Below are positions 8,189 to 10,291 of a stretch of DNA of 10,291 nt, in pieces (position 1 is the stretch's first letter; each line of letters starts with the position of its first letter). Location of the stretch: positions 1 through 10,291 of the forward strand of contig JASEHX010000039.1 in the NCBI GenBank assembly GCA_030018645.1, written 5' to 3'. The notes below the pieces were generated by a model, which was not told the origin of the DNA, made no database searches, and saw only the letters and a program-made list of their open reading frames with translations. This DNA comes from Candidatus Margulisiibacteriota bacterium (GTDB taxonomy: Bacteria; Margulisbacteria; WOR-1; O2-12-FULL-45-9). The position numbers and the translations under genes were made by a program.

Positions 8189-9970
8189 ATGACTAACAAT
8201 ATCCGCAATTTCTGCATTATCGCCCATATTGACCATGGCAAATCCACCTTGGCCGATCGTCTACTTGAATTTACCAAAACCATCTCAAAACGTGACATGA
8301 AGGAACAAGTTTTAGATACCATGGACCTGGAAAGGGAGCGCGGGATTACTATCAAAGCCCAAGCCATCCGTATGGAACATAAAGGTTATATTTTAAATTT
8401 AATCGATACACCTGGACATGTTGATTTTTCTTACGAAGTTTCAAGATCTTTAGCCGCTTGCGAAGGCGCATTGTTGTTAGTTGACGCATCCCAAGGGATT
8501 GAAGCCCAAACTTTGGCTAACTGCAATATGGCGCTAAACCATAAATTAAAAATTATCCCCATCGTCAACAAAATTGACCTGCCGGGAGCTGAAGTTCCTA
8601 TGGCCAAGGAAGAGCTGATGCACACCATTGGTTTTGAAGAAAATGAGATCCTGCTGGCGTCCGCCAAAGAAGGGATTGGAATTGCAGAAATCCTCGACGC
8701 CATCATTGAGCGCATCCCTCCCCCGCAAGGCAGTGTTGACCAGCCGCTTCAGGCACTAACTTTCGATTCGCATTACGATTCTTACCGCGGGGTAATTGTT
8801 TATGTGCGCGTTGTTAACGGCATCCTGCGCAAAGGCGATATGGTTCGTCTGATTGGGACCGGCAAAGAATACGAAGCGCTGGAAATTGGGACTTTAAAAC
8901 TTGACCTCATTCCCCGGGAGATATTGATTGCCGGCGAAGTCGGTTATTTGATTGCTAACATAAAAAACATAGCCGACGCGCATGTTGGCGACACAATAAC
9001 GACGGTTAAAAATGGCACGGATATCGCCCTGCCCGGCTATCAACAGATCAAGCCCATGGTCTACTGCGGGTTTTACCCCATCAATGGCGAGGATTATGAA
9101 CTGTTAAAAGAAGCCCTGGAAAAACTGCAATTAAATGACGCCGCCTTGTTTTTTGAGCCGGAAACCTCTGCCGCATTGGGTTTTGGTTTTCGCTGCGGCT
9201 TTTTGGGGCTACTGCATCTTGAAATTACCCAACAGCGCCTTACCCGTGAATTTAACTTAGGCCTGATTGCCACCTCTCCTAATGTTATCTACAAAGTAAA
9301 CCTAAATAATAAAGAATCATTGTTGATTGATAATCCCGTCAAATTCCCGGACTTTTCTAAGATTGAGAGCATTGAAGAGCCCTATTTTAAAGTTAGTATT
9401 TTTACCCCCTCCGAATATGTGGGCGCCATTATGACCTTGGCCAATGAAAAGCGCGGGATCTACACGAATACGGAATATATCGACACCAAACGGGCCATGA
9501 TAACCTATGAAATGCCCCTTTCGGAAGTGATCATTGAGTTTCATGATTTATTAAAATCGGTCACCCGCGGCTATGCTTCCATGGATTATGAGCCCATCGG
9601 CTGCCGGCCTTCTGACTTGGTGCGGCTGGATATTTTGATCAACCATGAGCTGGTGGACGCCTTATCTTTTATTGTCCATCGCGAAAGGGCCCCTTATTTT
9701 GGCAAAAAAATGTGCGAGCGGCTGGTGGAAGAAATTCCCAAACAAATGTTTTCGGTCCCTATCCAAGCAGCCATTGGCGGAAAAGTAATTGCCCGCGAAA
9801 CAATTAAAGCCAAACGCAAAGACGTCTTGGCCAAATGCTACGGCGGCGACATTACCCGCAAACGCAAACTTCTCGAGAAGCAAAAAGAAGGCAAGAAAAA
9901 GATGAAGATGATCGGACGGGTTGAGATTCCACAGGAAGCATTTTTGGCTGTATTAAGGATCAATAATTAA
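8189..9970 (+). CDS. lepA: Elongation factor 4 (LepA), ribosome back-translocating/biogenesis GTPase
   Basis: 593-residue translational GTPase of normal length for the family. G motifs are all present: G1 AHIDHGKST at 12-20, G2 RGIT at 51-54, G3 DTPGH at 73-77, G4 NKID at 127-130 and G5 SAK at 158-160. The LepA-specific C-terminus is present, including [25 protein letters not shown] and [14 protein letters not shown] near the end. LepA binds 70S ribosomes and is linked to ribosome remodelling, back-translocation and 30S assembly under stress; this is family knowledge. The start at 8189 puts the conserved [15 protein letters not shown] at the expected distance. It is divergent from the PorV-SLH gene and ends 5 nt from the convergent stop of a small membrane-protein gene. 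In many bacteria lepA sits beside lepB or hemN; neither is seen here. Confidence 0.97.
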   Translation: MTNNIRNFCIIAHIDHGKSTLADRLLEFTKTISKRDMKEQVLDTMDLERERGITIKAQAIRMEHKGYILNLIDTPGHVDFSYEVSRSLAACEGALLLVDASQGIEAQTLANCNMALNHKLKIIPIVNKIDLPGAEVPMAKEELMHTIGFEENEILLASAKEGIGIAEILDAIIERIPPPQGSVDQPLQALTFDSHYDSYRGVIVYVRVVNGILRKGDMVRLIGTGKEYEALEIGTLKLDLIPREILIAGEVGYLIANIKNIADAHVGDTITTVKNGTDIALPGYQQIKPMVYCGFYPINGEDYELLKEALEKLQLNDAALFFEPETSAALGFGFRCGFLGLLHLEITQQRLTREFNLGLIATSPNVIYKVNLNNKESLLIDNPVKFPDFSKIESIEEPYFKVSIFTPSEYVGAIMTLANEKRGIYTNTEYIDTKRAMITYEMPLSEVIIEFHDLLKSVTRGYASMDYEPIGCRPSDLVRLDILINHELVDALSFIVHRERAPYFGKKMCERLVEEIPKQMFSVPIQAAIGGKVIARETIKAKRKDVLAKCYGGDITRKRKLLEKQKEGKKKMKMIGRVEIPQEAFLAVLRINN

Positions 9971-9975
9971 GCGGA

Positions 9976-10077
9976 TTATTTTTGCGTTTTCTCTTCTCGA
10001 TAAACCAAATACAAAAATAAGACAATAATTGCCATTAAAACAAATATAATCATCGTTATAATCGTATTTATATCCAC
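9976..10077 (-). CDS. Small single-pass membrane protein (33 aa), unknown function
   Basis: GTG-started frame of 33 codons. AAGGAG at 10091-10086 lies 8 nt upstream, inside the end of the preceding small gene. The product has one hydrophobic helix of about 20 residues (IITMIIFVLMAIIVLFLYLV, residues 6-25) and a charged tail YREEKTQK. The positive-inside rule predicts N-out, C-in. It starts 1 nt after the stop of the 41-codon gene and should be translationally coupled to it. I do not recognise the family. The size and layout resemble small accessory subunits of transporters or oxidases (KdpF, CcoQ, CydX, MetS), but no diagnostic residue supports any of these. It ends 5 nt from the lepA stop on the other strand. 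Confidence 0.6.
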   Translation of the reverse strand: MDINTIITMIIFVLMAIIVLFLYLVYREEKTQK

Positions 10078-10078
10078 T

Positions 10079-10204
10079 TTATGCTCTCCTTGCCGCAGAC
10101 TGGTGCCGAGACCTCAAATATAAATAAAAGGGGATTAAAAATAAAAGAATAAGAATGGCATTAGATAAATAAAACACCAAAAAACCATCAACTATCATGT
10201 CCAT
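10079..10204 (-). CDS. Small single-pass membrane protein (41 aa), unknown function
   Basis: ATG-started frame of 41 codons behind a full Shine-Dalgarno. The product has a short acidic N-terminus (MDMIVDG), one hydrophobic helix (FLVFYLSNAILILLFLIPFY, residues 8-27, with an internal Pro at 25) and a basic tail (LRSRHQSAARRA) that should stay in the cytoplasm. The first ATG is only 3 nt from AGGAGG; the second ATG, at 10198, has a better 9 nt spacing, so the true product may be 39 residues. It is followed 1 nt later by a second small membrane-protein gene. I do not recognise a family. It appears to be the first gene of its transcript unless the operon extends through the repeat at the right edge. 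Confidence 0.6.
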   Translation of the reverse strand: MDMIVDGFLVFYLSNAILILLFLIPFYLYLRSRHQSAARRA

Positions 10205-10206
10205 AT

Positions 10207-10216
10207 ACCTCCTTTT
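10207..10216 (-). promoter_or_regulatory. Near-perfect Shine-Dalgarno of the 41-aa gene
   Basis: AAAAGGAGGT on the minus strand. It is the strongest ribosome binding site in the window and is the main reason for calling the small frame a gene. Spacing favours the second ATG (10198) over the first (10204). Confidence 0.75.
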
Positions 10217-10223
10217 CAGGTTC

Positions 10224-10229
10224 AATATA
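10224..10229 (-). promoter_or_regulatory. Possible -10 element for the small membrane-protein pair
   Basis: Minus-strand TATATT lies 19 nt upstream of the first start codon. No recognisable -35 occurs at 16-18 nt; that position is taken up by the second copy of the 24 bp repeat, so an activator-dependent promoter is possible. Weak evidence in AT-rich DNA. Confidence 0.3.
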
Positions 10230-10243
10230 AAAAGCTAACTGTT

Positions 10244-10291
10244 ACGTCCCGAATTAAACCACCCCAAATGTCCCGGATTAAATTACCCTAA
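10244..10291. repeat. Two-copy 24 bp imperfect tandem direct repeat at the window edge
   Basis: Units 10268-10291 and 10244-10267 (minus-strand order) match at 19 of 24 positions. The best conserved core is TTTAATYCGGGACRT, preceded by TTRGGGTRR. All five differences are transitions. More copies may lie beyond the edge. It has no convincing coding frame. It could be an operator array upstream of the small membrane-protein genes or the end of a mobile element. Confidence 0.6.

Noticed and set aside
10169..10291. Plus-strand open frame through the 24 bp repeat, reading a repeated SRIK peptide and ending in TAA at the last base.
   Set aside because: It has no usable start codon before an internal ATG near the end, it lies opposite the well-supported 41-codon gene, and the periodicity is explained by the DNA repeat being a multiple of three.

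Overview
The window reads as a gene-dense stretch of a diderm (outer-membrane-bearing) bacterium. Two exported beta-barrel proteins carry SLH (S-layer homology) domains: one has an N-terminal SLH of the OmpM/SlpA type, the other has three C-terminal SLH domains on a PorV/FadL-like barrel. SLH-tethered outer membranes are known from Negativicutes, Deinococcus-Thermus, Thermotogae, Cyanobacteria and cyanobacteria-related candidate phyla such as Saganbacteria (WOR-1) and Margulisbacteria. An uncultivated lineage of the last kind is my best guess from protein style, but it is an inference.

Left half (1-4973), all on the minus strand and read right to left: an isocitrate dehydrogenase, a Thr/Ser-rich lipoprotein (22 nt gap), a half-size TauE/SafE permease (6 nt gap), the SLH porin (49 nt gap holding its own strong promoter), and a biotin protein ligase (1 nt gap) that runs off the left edge. 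The four junctions are tight, so most of this is probably co-transcribed. The functions do not form one pathway: central carbon metabolism, cell surface, anion export and biotinylation.

Middle (4974-6458): a 150 bp divergent region holds back-to-back promoters for isocitrate dehydrogenase (minus) and enolase (plus). Enolase has a good promoter, a strong Shine-Dalgarno and an unusual 17-residue N-terminal extension. Its stop codon abuts, with no gap, the stop codon of the convergent PorV-SLH gene.

Right half (6459-10291): the PorV-like/SLH barrel gene (minus) and lepA (plus) diverge from a 62 bp region in which both predicted transcription starts fall within a few bases of the start codons, so both mRNAs look leaderless. 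Five bases beyond lepA, on the minus strand, lie two tandem very small genes (33 and 41 codons). Each encodes one transmembrane helix and has a Shine-Dalgarno; they are the least explained coding content of the window. Just upstream of them, at the right edge, is a 24 bp imperfect tandem repeat that could be an operator or the end of a mobile element.

No rRNA, tRNA, CRISPR array, complete insertion sequence or convincing intrinsic terminator was seen. Nothing clearly amounts to a new defence or biosynthetic system. The small membrane-protein pair with its repeat, the leaderless divergon and the SLH-on-barrel architectures are the items most worth following.
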